From NCBI RefSeq assembly GCF_001307315.1, contig NZ_LGUC01000001.1, positions 1,054,001-1,118,000 of the forward strand: DNA of 64,000 nt, written 5' to 3'. Positions within the stretch are counted from its first letter, which is position 1, and every line of letters begins with the position of its first letter. The position numbers and the translations under genes were made by a program. The notes beneath the pieces are model-generated. The model saw only the letters and a program-made list of their open reading frames with translations, made no database searches and was not told the origin of the DNA. Positions 54,868 through 63,475 of this stretch are shown piece after piece. Source of the DNA: Halolamina pelagica (GTDB lineage Archaea > Halobacteriota > Halobacteria > Halobacteriales > Haloferacaceae).

Positions 54868-55365
54868 GTGTCCCTGAAACGATACCTCGGTGCCCTCCGC
54901 TTCTCACTGGTCGGTGTCGGCCTCCTCATCGTCGCCTACGGCGTCTACTTCGGCGCGAACATCCCCGAGCCGCCGCCGAACAGCGACGGCGTCCCGACGG
55001 GGTTCGCCGTCGTCTACGTCATGCTCGTCCAGGCTGCCGGCGCGCTGCTCGCCCAGATCGGCTACGCGCTGCCGGCCGGAACCGGCCGACTCCGGTTCGG
55101 CCCGCTCGCGGATCGCTCCCCGCCCGTCCGGGCGGCTGTGGCGACCGGCGTGTTCGCGGGGTCGTGGGTCCTGCTGACCGTCCTCGGGATGCTGCTGCCC
55201 GGCTCACTCCCCGACCTCGTCGCAGGGACACACGCCTTCCTGTGGTTCGCTAGCGTCGCCGGGGCGGTCGTTGGCGTCGTGTTCACCGCGGTGGTCGGCC
55301 TCGGCACGGCGCTTTGGCGGCTCGTCCGCGACGAACCGGTCCTCGGCGGCGCCGTCGGCGGTTAG
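54868..55365 (+). CDS. Four-helix hypothetical membrane protein
   Basis: A 165-residue protein with four predicted transmembrane helices (about residues 10-29, 44-65, 88-107 and 122-147) and short loops. No catalytic motif is visible and I do not recognise a characterised family; similar small membrane proteins are common in haloarchaea. The GTG start at 54868 is chosen because CTATAC lies 22-29 bases upstream and the basic 'SLKRYLG' precedes helix 1. Confidence 0.65.
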   Translation: MSLKRYLGALRFSLVGVGLLIVAYGVYFGANIPEPPPNSDGVPTGFAVVYVMLVQAAGALLAQIGYALPAGTGRLRFGPLADRSPPVRAAVATGVFAGSWVLLTVLGMLLPGSLPDLVAGTHAFLWFASVAGAVVGVVFTAVVGLGTALWRLVRDEPVLGGAVGG

Positions 55366-55407
55366 GCCGCTCCGAAACCGACAAGCGCCGCGGCCGACCA
55401 TCCCGGT

Positions 55408-56346
55408 ATGAACCCGCTCGATCGCTACGAGCGCCTCGTCGACGACCCCGAGGCGTTCCGTGGCGCCTGCGACCGACGGCTCCCCTCGGTGGTTCGGGTC
55501 AACGAACTCCGGGCCACGCCCGAGCGCACCCGTCGCGCCCTCGACGAGGAGGGCGTCACCTACGAGTCGGTGGACTGGAACGACCGGCTGCTCCGCCTGC
55601 CCGACGGCTCGCCGGGGACGACGTGGCCGTACGTCCACGGCTGGCTCCACGGGCAGGAAGAGGTGTCCGCGCTGCCGGCGCTCGCGCTCGATCCCGACCC
55701 CGGCGACCGAGTCTGGGACGCCTGTGCCGCGCCGGGGAGTAAGACCTGCCACCTCGCGGACGTGATGGACGACTCCGGCGTGCTGATCGGCAACGACAAC
55801 AACCTCGGCCGGCTCTCGGCGCTGCGGCACAACGCGGAGCGACTCGGGGTGAGCAACCTGGTCGTGACCAACGACGACGCGCGGAACTTCTCGCTCGACT
55901 CGCTGGGGATCGACGCCCTGGACGGCGCGGTCGCGGACGTTCCCTGCTCGTGTGAGGGCACCTGCCGGAAGAACCCCGACGTGCTGGAGAAGTGGTCGAT
56001 GGGGCACGTCGAGGGGCTCGTCGGCATCCAGAAGGGGATCCTCCGGCGCGCGATCGAACTCACCCGCCCGGGCGGCGAGGTCGTCTACTCGACCTGCACG
56101 TTCGCCCCCGAGGAGAACGAGGCTGTCGTCGACCACGTGCTCGCCGAGACCGACGCCGAGATGGTGCCGTGGGACGCGCCGCTGGAAACGTCGCCGGGGA
56201 TCACCGAGTGGGAGGACGAGCAGTTCGACGCGTCGCTGGCGAAGGCCCACCGCGTCTACCCCCACCAGAACGACACGGGCGGCTTCTTCGTCGCGAAACT
56301 GCGGGTCGGCGGCGCCGACGACGCTGGCGAGGTGGTGGGCGCATGA
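55408..56346 (+). CDS. NOP2/Sun (RsmB-like) RNA cytosine-5 methyltransferase
   Basis: A 312-residue SAM-dependent enzyme that makes m5C in rRNA or tRNA. The SAM loop is 'RVWDACAAPGSKTCHLADVM', then 'GVLIGNDNNLGRLSALRHNA' and 'LVVTNDDARNF'. The two cysteines of the mechanism are in 'AVADVPCSCEGTCRKNPDVL' (motif IV) and 'GEVVYSTCTFAPEENEAVVD' (motif VI, catalytic TC). The N-terminal 80 residues form the PUA-less RNA-binding domain. It overlaps the next gene by ATGA, which may supply the missing RNA-binding C-terminal module. Confidence 0.92.
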   Translation: MNPLDRYERLVDDPEAFRGACDRRLPSVVRVNELRATPERTRRALDEEGVTYESVDWNDRLLRLPDGSPGTTWPYVHGWLHGQEEVSALPALALDPDPGDRVWDACAAPGSKTCHLADVMDDSGVLIGNDNNLGRLSALRHNAERLGVSNLVVTNDDARNFSLDSLGIDALDGAVADVPCSCEGTCRKNPDVLEKWSMGHVEGLVGIQKGILRRAIELTRPGGEVVYSTCTFAPEENEAVVDHVLAETDAEMVPWDAPLETSPGITEWEDEQFDASLAKAHRVYPHQNDTGGFFVAKLRVGGADDAGEVVGA

Positions 56347-56876
56347 CCGACTCCGAGCTCGCCCGGAACGACGGCCAGCAGTTCGACCGGCTGCCCGCCA
56401 CGCCCGCCGATCGCGAGGTGGAGGGGCGTGCCTCCCGCGAGGAGGTCGTCGACTGGTGGCAGGAGCGCTTCGGCGTCGCCCCCGAAACGTTCGAGAACGT
56501 CACGTTCTGGGAGAAAGGATCGGGAAAGATCTGGGCGTTCAACGCCGACCTCCCGTCGCCGGTACGGGTCGAGGGGCTGGGGATCACCGTCCTCCGGACC
56601 CGCCAGGAGCACTGGAAGCCCACTACGACCGGCGTGAAGCGGTTCGGTCGCGAGGCGACCGCGAACGTGATCGAGCTGGAACCGGCCGAGGCCGCGGCGT
56701 TTGCGGCCGGCCACGACCAGCAGCTCGACCGCTGGGACGGCGACTGGGGCTACCTGATCGCCGCCCACGAACTCGCCGGGGAGCGCGAACCGATCGGCGT
56801 CGGCCTCTACCTCCACGGCGAACTCCGCTCCCGGGTGCCGAAAGGCTACCAGGAGGAGCTCGCGGTGCTAGAGTAG
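56343..56876 (+). CDS. DUF7122-like partner of the RNA methyltransferase
   Basis: A 177-residue haloarchaeal protein translated in overlap with the NOP2/Sun methyltransferase. It has a helical start, 'EEVVDWWQERFGVAPETFEN', then a PUA-like beta region 'KIWAFNADLPSPVRVEGLGI', 'TVLRTRQEHWKPTTTGVKRF' and 'IGVGLYLHGELRSRVPKGY'. The 'G-x-x-L/V-R' and final 'P-K' pattern resembles the C-terminal RNA-binding domain fused to NOP2/Sun enzymes in other organisms. I infer that the two act together as a split enzyme; this is not proven. Confidence 0.68.
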   Translation: MTDSELARNDGQQFDRLPATPADREVEGRASREEVVDWWQERFGVAPETFENVTFWEKGSGKIWAFNADLPSPVRVEGLGITVLRTRQEHWKPTTTGVKRFGREATANVIELEPAEAAAFAAGHDQQLDRWDGDWGYLIAAHELAGEREPIGVGLYLHGELRSRVPKGYQEELAVLE

Positions 56877-58401
56877 CTACTTCTCCCGAACCGTTCCGCC
56901 GCTCAACCCTTCCCACTCGACGCGGTAGCCAAGCGCCGACAGCGCCGCGGAGGCGTCGGTGAGCCCCTGTTCCGCCAGCACCGCTTCGGCCTCAGCGAGG
57001 GCCATTCCGTCGTCGATCCCGTCCCTTGCGGCGTCGAGCACCGCGGGCCGGACGAGCGTTCGCCCGACGAGTCGGTGGTCGGGGAACGATTTCCCTTCGA
57101 CGGCGTCGACGCTCACGCCGTACTCGGCGGCCAGATCGGCCAGCCCCACAGTGTCGGCTTCGGGGACGATCTCGTCGGGGAGGGAGTCGGCGGCGTCGGC
57201 GACCAGCTCCTCCTCGAACGCCCGGAGCGCGTCGACGACGTCTTTCACTCGGACCGATCCGGAGTAGGGGATCGCGCGGTGGTCGCGGGCCTCGATCGCC
57301 TCGCTCGCGGCCAGGGACTCGTCGACGGCGACCAGGAGCGCCACGTCCTCGACGGTCGCCAACTGCGAGAGCTTCTTCTCGACGTACTCCGGCGTCCAGA
57401 AGCCCATGATCTCGAAGTAGACGCGGAACCGGTCGGCGACGGACCCGACGTCGGCGCCGGCGGGCGCGTAGTCGAACGCGAAGTCGGGGATCATCACGCG
57501 GCTCCCCGTCGCCAGGGGTTCGGGCTCGCGAACGAGCTCCCAGTCCGTCTCGAGACTCTCGAAGGCAGCCGCGAACTCCGCCTCAACCGTGGAGTCGTAC
57601 GTCGGTTCCGCGACGGGATCGACGCCAGGCACGGACACGTCGGCGTCGGTCAGCGTCATCGTCCGCTCGCGGCCGCGGTCGTCGATGGTGGCCGAGAGCC
57701 GCCAGTCGTCGGTATTCGCGACCGACCGGAGCAGGCGGGCGAAGGAACTGCCGTAGCGTCTCGTCGCGCGGAACAGCGAGTCCGGGCCGGTGACGACGAG
57801 CGCCCGCCCCTCGTCGGTCTGCCGGACCTCGTACATCAGGCCGAGTCGCTTCACCGCACTGACGAGCCCTGCGGGGTCCGCGGAGCGCACTCGAACCTCG
57901 GTCGCGTCGAACAGCGCGGTTTGGGCCAAGGAGAGATCGTACTGCGTCAGCAGCGTCTCGGGGTCCCAGCGCGGCTCGAACGACGCCAGCACCTGATTCT
58001 CCTCGCGGTCGGCGTACAGCGACTGCTCGACGACGGCGGCGTCGACACCCAGTCGATCCGCTGCCGCTTCGAGGGCGTCAGCGCGCTCGCGGTCGCTGGC
58101 GACACCGATCGACTCCGCGCGCTCGAACACGACCCGGCGGGTTCGACGCGGGGGCACTTCGGCACGGGTCTCGAACGTCGCGTCGCGCTCTAGAAGCGCC
58201 GCCAGCCCGCGGACCAGTTTGAACGAGTCGGCCCCCCGTTCGGCCTCCTCGAGTGCCTCCCGTAGCCGCGCCCGGCGTTCGCCGACGTGGCCCTGAAACG
58301 TCCCGAGGAGGCTCGCCGCCAGCGCGCGGTCGCCCTCGTCGGTGAACTGGGGGTGGTACCCCCCCCGCTCGCGACACCCGGAGGTGTTCCTTCCGCAGCA
58401 C
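56877..58401 (-). CDS. bax1: Bax1 (DUF790) nuclease partner of XPB (5' frameshift)
   Basis: Structure-specific DNA endonuclease that binds archaeal XPB, giving a helicase-nuclease pair that resembles nucleotide-excision repair. About 508 residues: 'VLRKEHLRVSRAGGG' at the start, then in a second frame 'FTDEGDRALAASLLGTFQGH' and 'ADSFKLVRGLAALLERDATF'. The nuclease core includes 'SRVMIPDFAFDYA' and 'VYFEIMGFWTPEYVEKKLSQ' (PD..E..K-type D, E, K). The break is at the C8 run 58359-58366. The GTG at 58401 matches family starts. XPB is encoded 674 bases upstream on the same strand, with a small opposite-strand gene between. Confidence 0.88.
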
Positions 58402-58500
58402 GGGCGGAGTTGACCGGGCGGGCGTAAAACCCCGCCGGAGCAGTGTGTCCCCGAGTTCAAGTAGGGAGCCGGGACCAGCACGCCCATTCGCTGAGTCCGG

Positions 58501-58640
58501 CCGCGGGGTGGCCGAGGCGGGAGCGCGGCGACCCCCGCGGTAGCGATACCGCCGCCTGTTCGCACGCTACCGGGAGACCCCCCCTGTCGTCGACGCCCCT
58601 CGGCCGGTCGTCGCGGTCGCGGCGTCCGTTCCCACAGGGG
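58501..58640. other. Nested inverted repeats between bax1 and a lipoprotein gene
   Basis: The gap 58402-58668 contains three long inverted repeats: 58501-58508 with 58533-58540 (CCGCGGGG/CCCCGCGG), 58538-58545 with 58565-58572 (CGGTAGCG/CGCTACCG) and 58581-58587 with 58634-58640 (CCCCTGT/ACAGGGG). The first two share three bases, so they would compete. A small structured RNA or a divergent control region is possible. A tRNA-like 5' half was considered and dropped. Confidence 0.3.
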
Positions 58641-58668
58641 AACGCTGATTGTCTCCCCCGCCACAGAC

Positions 58669-59079
58669 GTGAGCGTGCAGCGACGGCAGTTCCTCTCGCT
58701 GACTGCGGTCGGGCTCGGGGGTTGTGTGAGCGCTAGCGACGGCTCCGGGCCGCGTAACCCGCCGACGACGCCGGAGGATGGCGAGCCGGTTCAGGACACA
58801 CGCAGTCTCCGGATCGTCGACGCCGTGCCACGCGAGGGCGGGGACGGGGCGCTCGTCCTCGTGGTCACGGTCGAGAACACCGCGTCGGGAACGCGCAGCG
58901 ATCAGCTCGTCGCGAAAGCGACGGTCGAAACTGACGACGGGACGACCGAGTACGAGACCAGCCGGGAGGTCTCTCTCGACGCCGGCGTCGAGGCCGAGGT
59001 CGAACTGTCCTTCGACATTACCTACGAGGCGTGGACGAGCGGCGGCGGGCTCTCCTACGGCTGGGACGATCAGCTCTAG
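58669..59079 (+). CDS. Small Tat lipoprotein with FxLYD-like domain
   Basis: A 136-residue secreted lipoprotein: 'QRRQFLSLTAVGLGGC' signal and lipobox, a short linker, and a single beta-sandwich 'ALVLVVTVENTASGTRSDQL', 'AKATVETDDGTTEYETSREV' and 'EVELSFDITYEAWTS', of the kind called FxLYD/Ig-like in haloarchaea. Function unknown. The GTG start places the twin arginines at residues 5-6. Its stop codon and that of the XPB gene overlap on opposite strands in the palindrome CTAG (59076-59079). Confidence 0.75.
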   Translation: MSVQRRQFLSLTAVGLGGCVSASDGSGPRNPPTTPEDGEPVQDTRSLRIVDAVPREGGDGALVLVVTVENTASGTRSDQLVAKATVETDDGTTEYETSREVSLDAGVEAEVELSFDITYEAWTSGGGLSYGWDDQL

Positions 59080-60431
59080 CGGCGGCGCTCGGCAACCCGC
59101 TCCTCGGCCGTCTCCTCGCTGACGAGCTCGTACAGCAGCGCCCGCGAGCCGTCCTCGTTCGGTCGGAGGATCCGCCCCAGCCGCTGCGTGAACTCCCGCT
59201 CGCTTCCCGAGCCGGCTAGGAGGACCGCGACGTTGGCATCCGGCACGTCGACGCCTTCATCGAGTACGTTCGCGGTGACGACTCGGGAGTACTCGCCCGA
59301 GCGGAAGCGCTCGAGGACCTCTCGGCGCTCGGCGGCGCCGGTCTCGTTGGTGACCGCCGGTAGGAGGTAGCGCTCGGAGAGCCGATACACCAGGTCCGTA
59401 CTCGCGGTGAACACGATCACCCGGTCGCCGCGGTGCCGGTCCAGCAGCCCGCCGAGCTCCGCGACTTTTCGATCGGCCTCGCGGACGATCCGTCGGGCTC
59501 GCTGTTTGGCCAGGAGCGCTTCCCGCGCGTCGGGATCGCGTCCCGACCGCTTCACGAGCTCCTGATAGTCGCTGCCGCGGTTCATCGAGATGCCCGACCG
59601 CTTGAGGTAGTCGACGAACGTCTCCTGAGCGGTGTCGTAGGCCGCGCGCTCCTCGTCCGTCAGGCCGACCTCGACCCGGCGGATCTCGTACTCTGCGAGG
59701 TGTTGACCGGCGAGGTCGTCGGGATCGAGGCTGTACACTCGCGCCCCGACGAGATCGACGACCGCCTCGTGGGCGCCGTCGGCGCGCTCGAACGTCGCAG
59801 TCAGGCCGAGCCGCGCGGGCGCCGCAAGCAGCCGCGCGATCTCGCGGTACCCCTCGCCGCCGAGGTGGTGGACTTCGTCGAACACGACGAACCCGAACTC
59901 CCCGCCCACGTCGTCGGCTTTCAGGTACGCCGAGTCGTAAGTGGCGACGGTGATCGCTTCCCGGCTTTGCTCGCCGCCGCCGAACTGGCCGATCGGCACG
60001 TCGAACTCCGCCTCGAGTTCGCGGCGCCATTGCTCCAACAGATCGATCGTCGGGACGACCACCAGCGTCGGAACACCCAGCTTCGCTATCGCGGCGATGG
60101 CGAGCACGGTCTTCCCCGCGCCCGTGGGGAGTTCGACGACGCCGCGGTCCCCGGCGTCGCGCCACGCGTCCAGCGCCTCCTGCTGGTACTCTCGGAGCTG
60201 GTAGCGCGTCGAGAGCTCGAGCGCATCGGTGTCGAGCACGCGGTCGCGATACGCGACCCCGCGGCCGTCGAGCGCTTTCAGGAGGTCCGCGTAGCGGTAC
60301 GCCGGCGTGCGGTACCCGCCGCTTCTGTCGTCGCGCTCGAGGAACCCGCAGTCGTCGGCGAGCGTCGACGCCCCGCCGCCGTCGCTCACGACCCTGACCG
60401 TGCCGTCTTCGAACCGGAGCGTGAGCGTCAT
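59076..60431 (-). CDS. rad25: XPB/Rad25-type DNA repair helicase
   Basis: A 451-residue SF2 DNA translocase of the archaeal XPB family, opening DNA for the Bax1 nuclease. N-terminal damage-recognition-like domain, then motif Q region 'LREYQQEALDAWRDAGDRGV', Walker A 'VELPTGAGKTVLAIAAIAKL', 'FVVFDEVHHLGGEGYREIAR' (DEVH box), 'ARLGLTATFERADGAHEAVV' (motif III), 'DRVIVFTASTDLVYRLSERY' and 'LLAGSGSEREFTQRLGRILR' (motif VI). A helical thumb lies between the two RecA lobes. The start ATG at 60431 is the first in frame. Bax1 lies downstream. Confidence 0.94.
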   Translation of the reverse strand: MTLTLRFEDGTVRVVSDGGGASTLADDCGFLERDDRSGGYRTPAYRYADLLKALDGRGVAYRDRVLDTDALELSTRYQLREYQQEALDAWRDAGDRGVVELPTGAGKTVLAIAAIAKLGVPTLVVVPTIDLLEQWRRELEAEFDVPIGQFGGGEQSREAITVATYDSAYLKADDVGGEFGFVVFDEVHHLGGEGYREIARLLAAPARLGLTATFERADGAHEAVVDLVGARVYSLDPDDLAGQHLAEYEIRRVEVGLTDEERAAYDTAQETFVDYLKRSGISMNRGSDYQELVKRSGRDPDAREALLAKQRARRIVREADRKVAELGGLLDRHRGDRVIVFTASTDLVYRLSERYLLPAVTNETGAAERREVLERFRSGEYSRVVTANVLDEGVDVPDANVAVLLAGSGSEREFTQRLGRILRPNEDGSRALLYELVSEETAEERVAERRR

Positions 60432-60512
60432 ACCCCGGTTTGGCCGGCGCGGCGTTTGTGGATTTCGGGGCATCCCGAACAGCTTACCCGCTCGCGGGGG
60501 TTATCGGGGTTC

Positions 60513-60665
60513 ATGAGCGAGGAACCCGAGGACGCCGTCGCGGCGTTCCTCGACGCCGCCGACAAGGTGTACAGCGAGTACGACCAGGGCTACATGAACG
60601 CCGACGTGGCGCTCTCCCAGCTGGAGACGCGGATCGAGACGCTGCGCGAATCGGTCGAGGAGTAG
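60513..60665 (+). CDS. Small acidic helical protein (50 residues)
   Basis: A 50-residue protein, 'MSEEPEDAVAAFLDAADKVY' onward, predicted as two helices with a net negative charge, ending 'ETRIETLRESVEE'. Codon use and acidity match the neighbours, and similar mini-proteins are annotated in haloarchaea, so I accept it as real. Function unknown. It is divergent from XPB (81 bases) and convergent with the ABC ATPase remnant (one base apart). Confidence 0.65.
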   Translation: MSEEPEDAVAAFLDAADKVYSEYDQGYMNADVALSQLETRIETLRESVEE

Positions 60666-60666
60666 A

Positions 60667-60993
60667 TTACTCGCTGATGCGGCCGCGCACGTACTCGACG
60701 TGCTCGGCGAATGCCTCCTCCGTCCGTTCCCGTGGGCGATCGAGGTCCACATCGACGATCTCCTGCACTCGGCTGGGGCTGGGGGCCATCACGACGATCC
60801 GATCGGCCAGCGTCACGGCCTCGTCCACATCGTGCGTGACGAACAGCACTGTTTTGCCCGTCTCTTCCCAGACTGACAGTCGTTCCTCGTGTAGCATCGA
60901 GCATGTCCGGGCGTCGACGCTGCCGGAGGGCTCGTCCATCAACCGGGTTTCGGGATCGACCGCGAGTGCGCGGACGCCCCGGCGCTCGCGTCG
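60667..60993 (-). pseudogene. Remnant of an SsuB/TauB-type ABC ATPase
   Basis: Only the C-terminal 109 codons survive. 'ALAVDPETRLMDEPSGSVDA' (Walker B and D-loop, with altered residues against the usual DEPFGALDA) and 'VWEETGKTVLFVTHDVDEAV' (H-loop) are clear. The Walker A, Q-loop and signature regions are missing and the sequence upstream does not continue the family. This is typical of a nitrate/sulfonate/taurine importer ATPase. No permease or binding protein is nearby, so it is a decayed leftover of a lost or rearranged operon. Confidence 0.75.
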
Positions 60994-61073
60994 GAGGAAC
61001 CAGCAGTTTCTGCTGCTTCCGCGCCCGCACCGGAGAGGGAACCATTAACGCGGTGCCGGCCAACGTCGGGGGT

Positions 61074-62192
61074 ATGCCCCAGTTCTCAGACCGCGTGGAG
61101 CGTATCAGCATCTCCGGGATCCGCGAAGTGTTCGAAGCCGCGGGCGAGGACGCGATCAACCTCGGCCTCGGCCAGCCGGACTTCCCGACGCCCGAACACG
61201 CTCGCCAGGGTGCCGTCGACGCCATCGAGGCCGGCAAGGCCGACGCCTACACCGGGAACAAGGGAATCCCGGAACTCCGCGAGGGGATCGTCGACAAGCA
61301 CGAGCGCGATCTCGGCCTCGACTACGACCCCGAGCAGGTGATCGCCACCGCCGGCGGGAGCGAGGCGCTGCACATCGCGCTGGAGGCCCACGTCGGCCCG
61401 GGTGACGAAGTGATCATCCCGGACCCAGGGTTCGTCGCCTACGACGCCCTGACGAAGCTGACCGGCGCCGAGCCGGTGCCGGTGCCCGTTCGGGACGATC
61501 TCACCATCGACCCCGCCGCCATCGAGGCCGCGATCACCGAGGACACCGCGGCCTTCGTCGTCAACAGTCCCGGCAACCCCACCGGCGCGGTCTCGCCCGC
61601 CGCGGACGTGAAGGAGTTCGCCCGGATCGCCCGGGAACACGACCTGCTCTGTCTCTCCGACGAGGTGTACGGTCGGATCGTCTTCGAGGGCGACCACCGA
61701 TCGCCCGCGGAGTTCGCGCCCGAGCAGACTGTCGTCGTCGACGCCTGCTCGAAGACGTACTCGATGACCGGCTGGCGGCTGGGCTGGGTCGCGGCCGCCC
61801 CCGAGCGCGTCGAGCGCATGCTGCGCGTCCACCAGTACGTCCAGGCGTGCGCGTCGGCGCCGGCACAGTACGCCGCCGCCGCCGCGCTCTCGGGGCCACA
61901 GGACGTGGTCGAGGAGATGGTCGACACGTTCGAACAGCGGCGTGACCTGGTCGTCGACGGCCTGCGGGAGATCGGCCTCGACGTGCCCACGCCGGAGGGC
62001 GCGTTCTACGTGATGCCGGAAGTCCCCGAGGGGTTCGTCGACGAGTGTATCGCCCGCGGGGTCGTCATCGTGCCGGGCGAGGCGTTCGGCGACGCCGGCG
62101 AGGGGTACGCACGCATCTCCTACGCGACGAGCACCGAGGAACTCGAGGAGGCGCTCGCGATCATGGAGGCGGCGTACGAGGCGGTCCGCTGA
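61074..62192 (+). CDS. Class I/II pyridoxal-phosphate aminotransferase
   Basis: A 372-residue fold-type I aminotransferase, similar to archaeal aspartate or broad-specificity aminotransferases. It has 'GIREVFEAAGEDAINLGLGQ', 'DAYTGNKGIPELREGIVDKH', the PLP phosphate/asn region 'TAAFVVNSPGNPTGAVSPAA', 'LLCLSDEVYGRIVFEGDHRS' and the PLP lysine in 'VDACSKTYSMTGWRLGWVAA'. The C-terminal arginine is in 'EGYARISYATSTEELEEAL'. Substrate is not certain. ATG 61074 fits the family. Confidence 0.92.
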   Translation: MPQFSDRVERISISGIREVFEAAGEDAINLGLGQPDFPTPEHARQGAVDAIEAGKADAYTGNKGIPELREGIVDKHERDLGLDYDPEQVIATAGGSEALHIALEAHVGPGDEVIIPDPGFVAYDALTKLTGAEPVPVPVRDDLTIDPAAIEAAITEDTAAFVVNSPGNPTGAVSPAADVKEFARIAREHDLLCLSDEVYGRIVFEGDHRSPAEFAPEQTVVVDACSKTYSMTGWRLGWVAAAPERVERMLRVHQYVQACASAPAQYAAAAALSGPQDVVEEMVDTFEQRRDLVVDGLREIGLDVPTPEGAFYVMPEVPEGFVDECIARGVVIVPGEAFGDAGEGYARISYATSTEELEEALAIMEAAYEAVR

Positions 62193-62938
62193 CTACTGGT
62201 ACATCCCGGTCCGGGACACCTGCGAGGACTCGTGGCGGTCAGCCTGCCGCATCTGCTTTGCCAGTTCTTTGCGGCGCTCCATGATCTCCTCGGCCTGTTC
62301 GAGCAGTCGCTCCGTCTCGATCCCGGCGCCGGCGACGGGGTTGATCCCCTGCTTGATCAGCGCGTGGGCACCCTGTGGGTCCGGGAACCGCGGGTCGGTG
62401 CCGACCATCAGTCCGACGGCGTCGACGCCCTCGGCGGCGGCTTCCGAGAGCAGCGCGCCCGGCGGCCCGGAGATCATCCCGCCGCTGTCGGGCGGTGCTA
62501 CCGCGGCCTCGTCAAGCCGGGCCTGCCCGTCGCCGACGCCGATCCCCTCGATCGACGGCACCTCGTCGGCGCCGCGTTCGGCGGGTACCCCACCGAGGTA
62601 GATGGGGAGCACCTCGTGGTCGACGATCCACTCGGTGAGGTGCTCGGCGAACAGCGGCGCGTCCATCACGTGGACCGGCACGTCGCTGCGGAGCGCGATC
62701 AGCTCCTCGTCGTCGTCGATGTAGAGTCGGATGGGGGTGTTGACATCGCGTTCGGCCTCGTCGAACACCGTCACCGGGGGACGCCGTCGCCACGGACGCT
62801 GGCGAACTCCGTCAGCCCCCGGCTCTTGATGACGTGATCAGTCGCGATTTTGCCGACCAGGCCGACGCCAGGCATCCCCTCGATCAGCGTCGCGCCCGTC
62901 GGATCGACCGAGTCGTCGGTCACGCGGATTTCGACCAT
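62193..62938 (-). CDS. PAC2 family (proteasome assembly chaperone-like) protein (frameshifted)
   Basis: A protein of about 248 residues related to archaeal PbaB/PAC2 chaperones that help assemble proteasome-like complexes. The N-terminal part 'GATLIEGMPGVGLVGKIATD' with 'HVIKSRGLTEFASVRGDGVP' and the rest 'DVNTPIRLYIDDDEELIALR', 'LPIYLGGVPAERGADEVPSI' and 'EGVDAVGLMVGTDPRFPDPQ' are in two frames, joined by one extra base in the G5 run 62776-62780. The C-terminal helix 'TERLLEQAEEIMERRKELAK' is typical. ATG 62938 is chosen. Convergent with the aminotransferase (stops touch). Confidence 0.87.
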
Positions 62939-62992
62939 GGCTGCACAGTCGGGCGCCGCGAGCAAGTGCGTTGTGGCGATGGGGACAGCGAA

Positions 62993-63000
62993 GTATTATT
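62993..63000 (+). promoter_or_regulatory. Putative TATA box of the PRC-barrel gene
   Basis: GTATTATT, 25-32 bases before ATG 63025; leaderless spacing. Confidence 0.4.
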
Positions 63001-63024
63001 GTCCGCCGGTTCATCGGCCCGGGT

Positions 63025-63315
63025 ATGAACGTGGATTCCCAAGAGATCACCGCGCTCGTGGGTCGGGAGGTCTACTCCAACAACGGGGTCTTCGTCGGCG
63101 AAGTCGAGGACGTCCGACTCGACCTCGGCGCCGAGCAGGTGACGGGGCTGGCGCTCGCGGATCTGAACACCGAACTGTTCCAGGGCAACATCGAACGCGG
63201 GAAGGGCGTGATGATCCCGTACCGCTGGGTCCGCGCTGTCGGTGACGTGGTCCTGATCAACGACATCATCGAGCGGCTCAAGGGCCCCGAGGAAGCCGAA
63301 GAGCCCCTCGCGTAG
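63025..63315 (+). CDS. PRC-barrel domain protein
   Basis: A 96-residue single PRC-barrel: 'VDSQEITALVGREVYSNNGV', 'FVGEVEDVRLDLGAEQVTGL' and 'GVMIPYRWVRAVGDVVLIND'. This is a small beta-barrel found in photosynthetic reaction-centre H subunit, RimM and, in archaea, as free-standing proteins (CdpB-type in cell division, or RNA metabolism). Which applies here is not clear; the cell-division role of CdpB-like PRC proteins in haloarchaea is the most interesting option. The following gap 63316-63475 shows only short repeats of TCGTCGC type and no gene. Confidence 0.88.
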   Translation: MNVDSQEITALVGREVYSNNGVFVGEVEDVRLDLGAEQVTGLALADLNTELFQGNIERGKGVMIPYRWVRAVGDVVLINDIIERLKGPEEAEEPLA

Positions 63316-63475
63316 CTCTTCTGCGGCGTAGCGATACTGAAAGGATATATCGTCGCGGCTGATTGCTTCCGCGTCGTCGCTGTACCGTCGCGGTGACCGA
63401 CGCTGTACTACCGCCGCTCACCGTCGCCGCGTCGTCAGTTCACTCCCCAGTGGGCCGTTTCGACAGGGCGCAGTT

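Noticed and set aside
58499-58575. tRNA-like 5' half (GGTGGCCGAGGCGGGA...) resembling tRNA-Ser/Leu
   Set aside because: No matching acceptor 3' strand, no anticodon arm and no GGTTCRAAT T-arm follow; the symmetry is better explained by two overlapping inverted repeats.
58402-58664. N-terminal extension of Bax1 from an ATG near 58664
   Set aside because: The extension is Pro/Arg/Gly-rich and unlike the family; the GTG at 58401 in the other frame gives the conserved Bax1 beginning after one indel.
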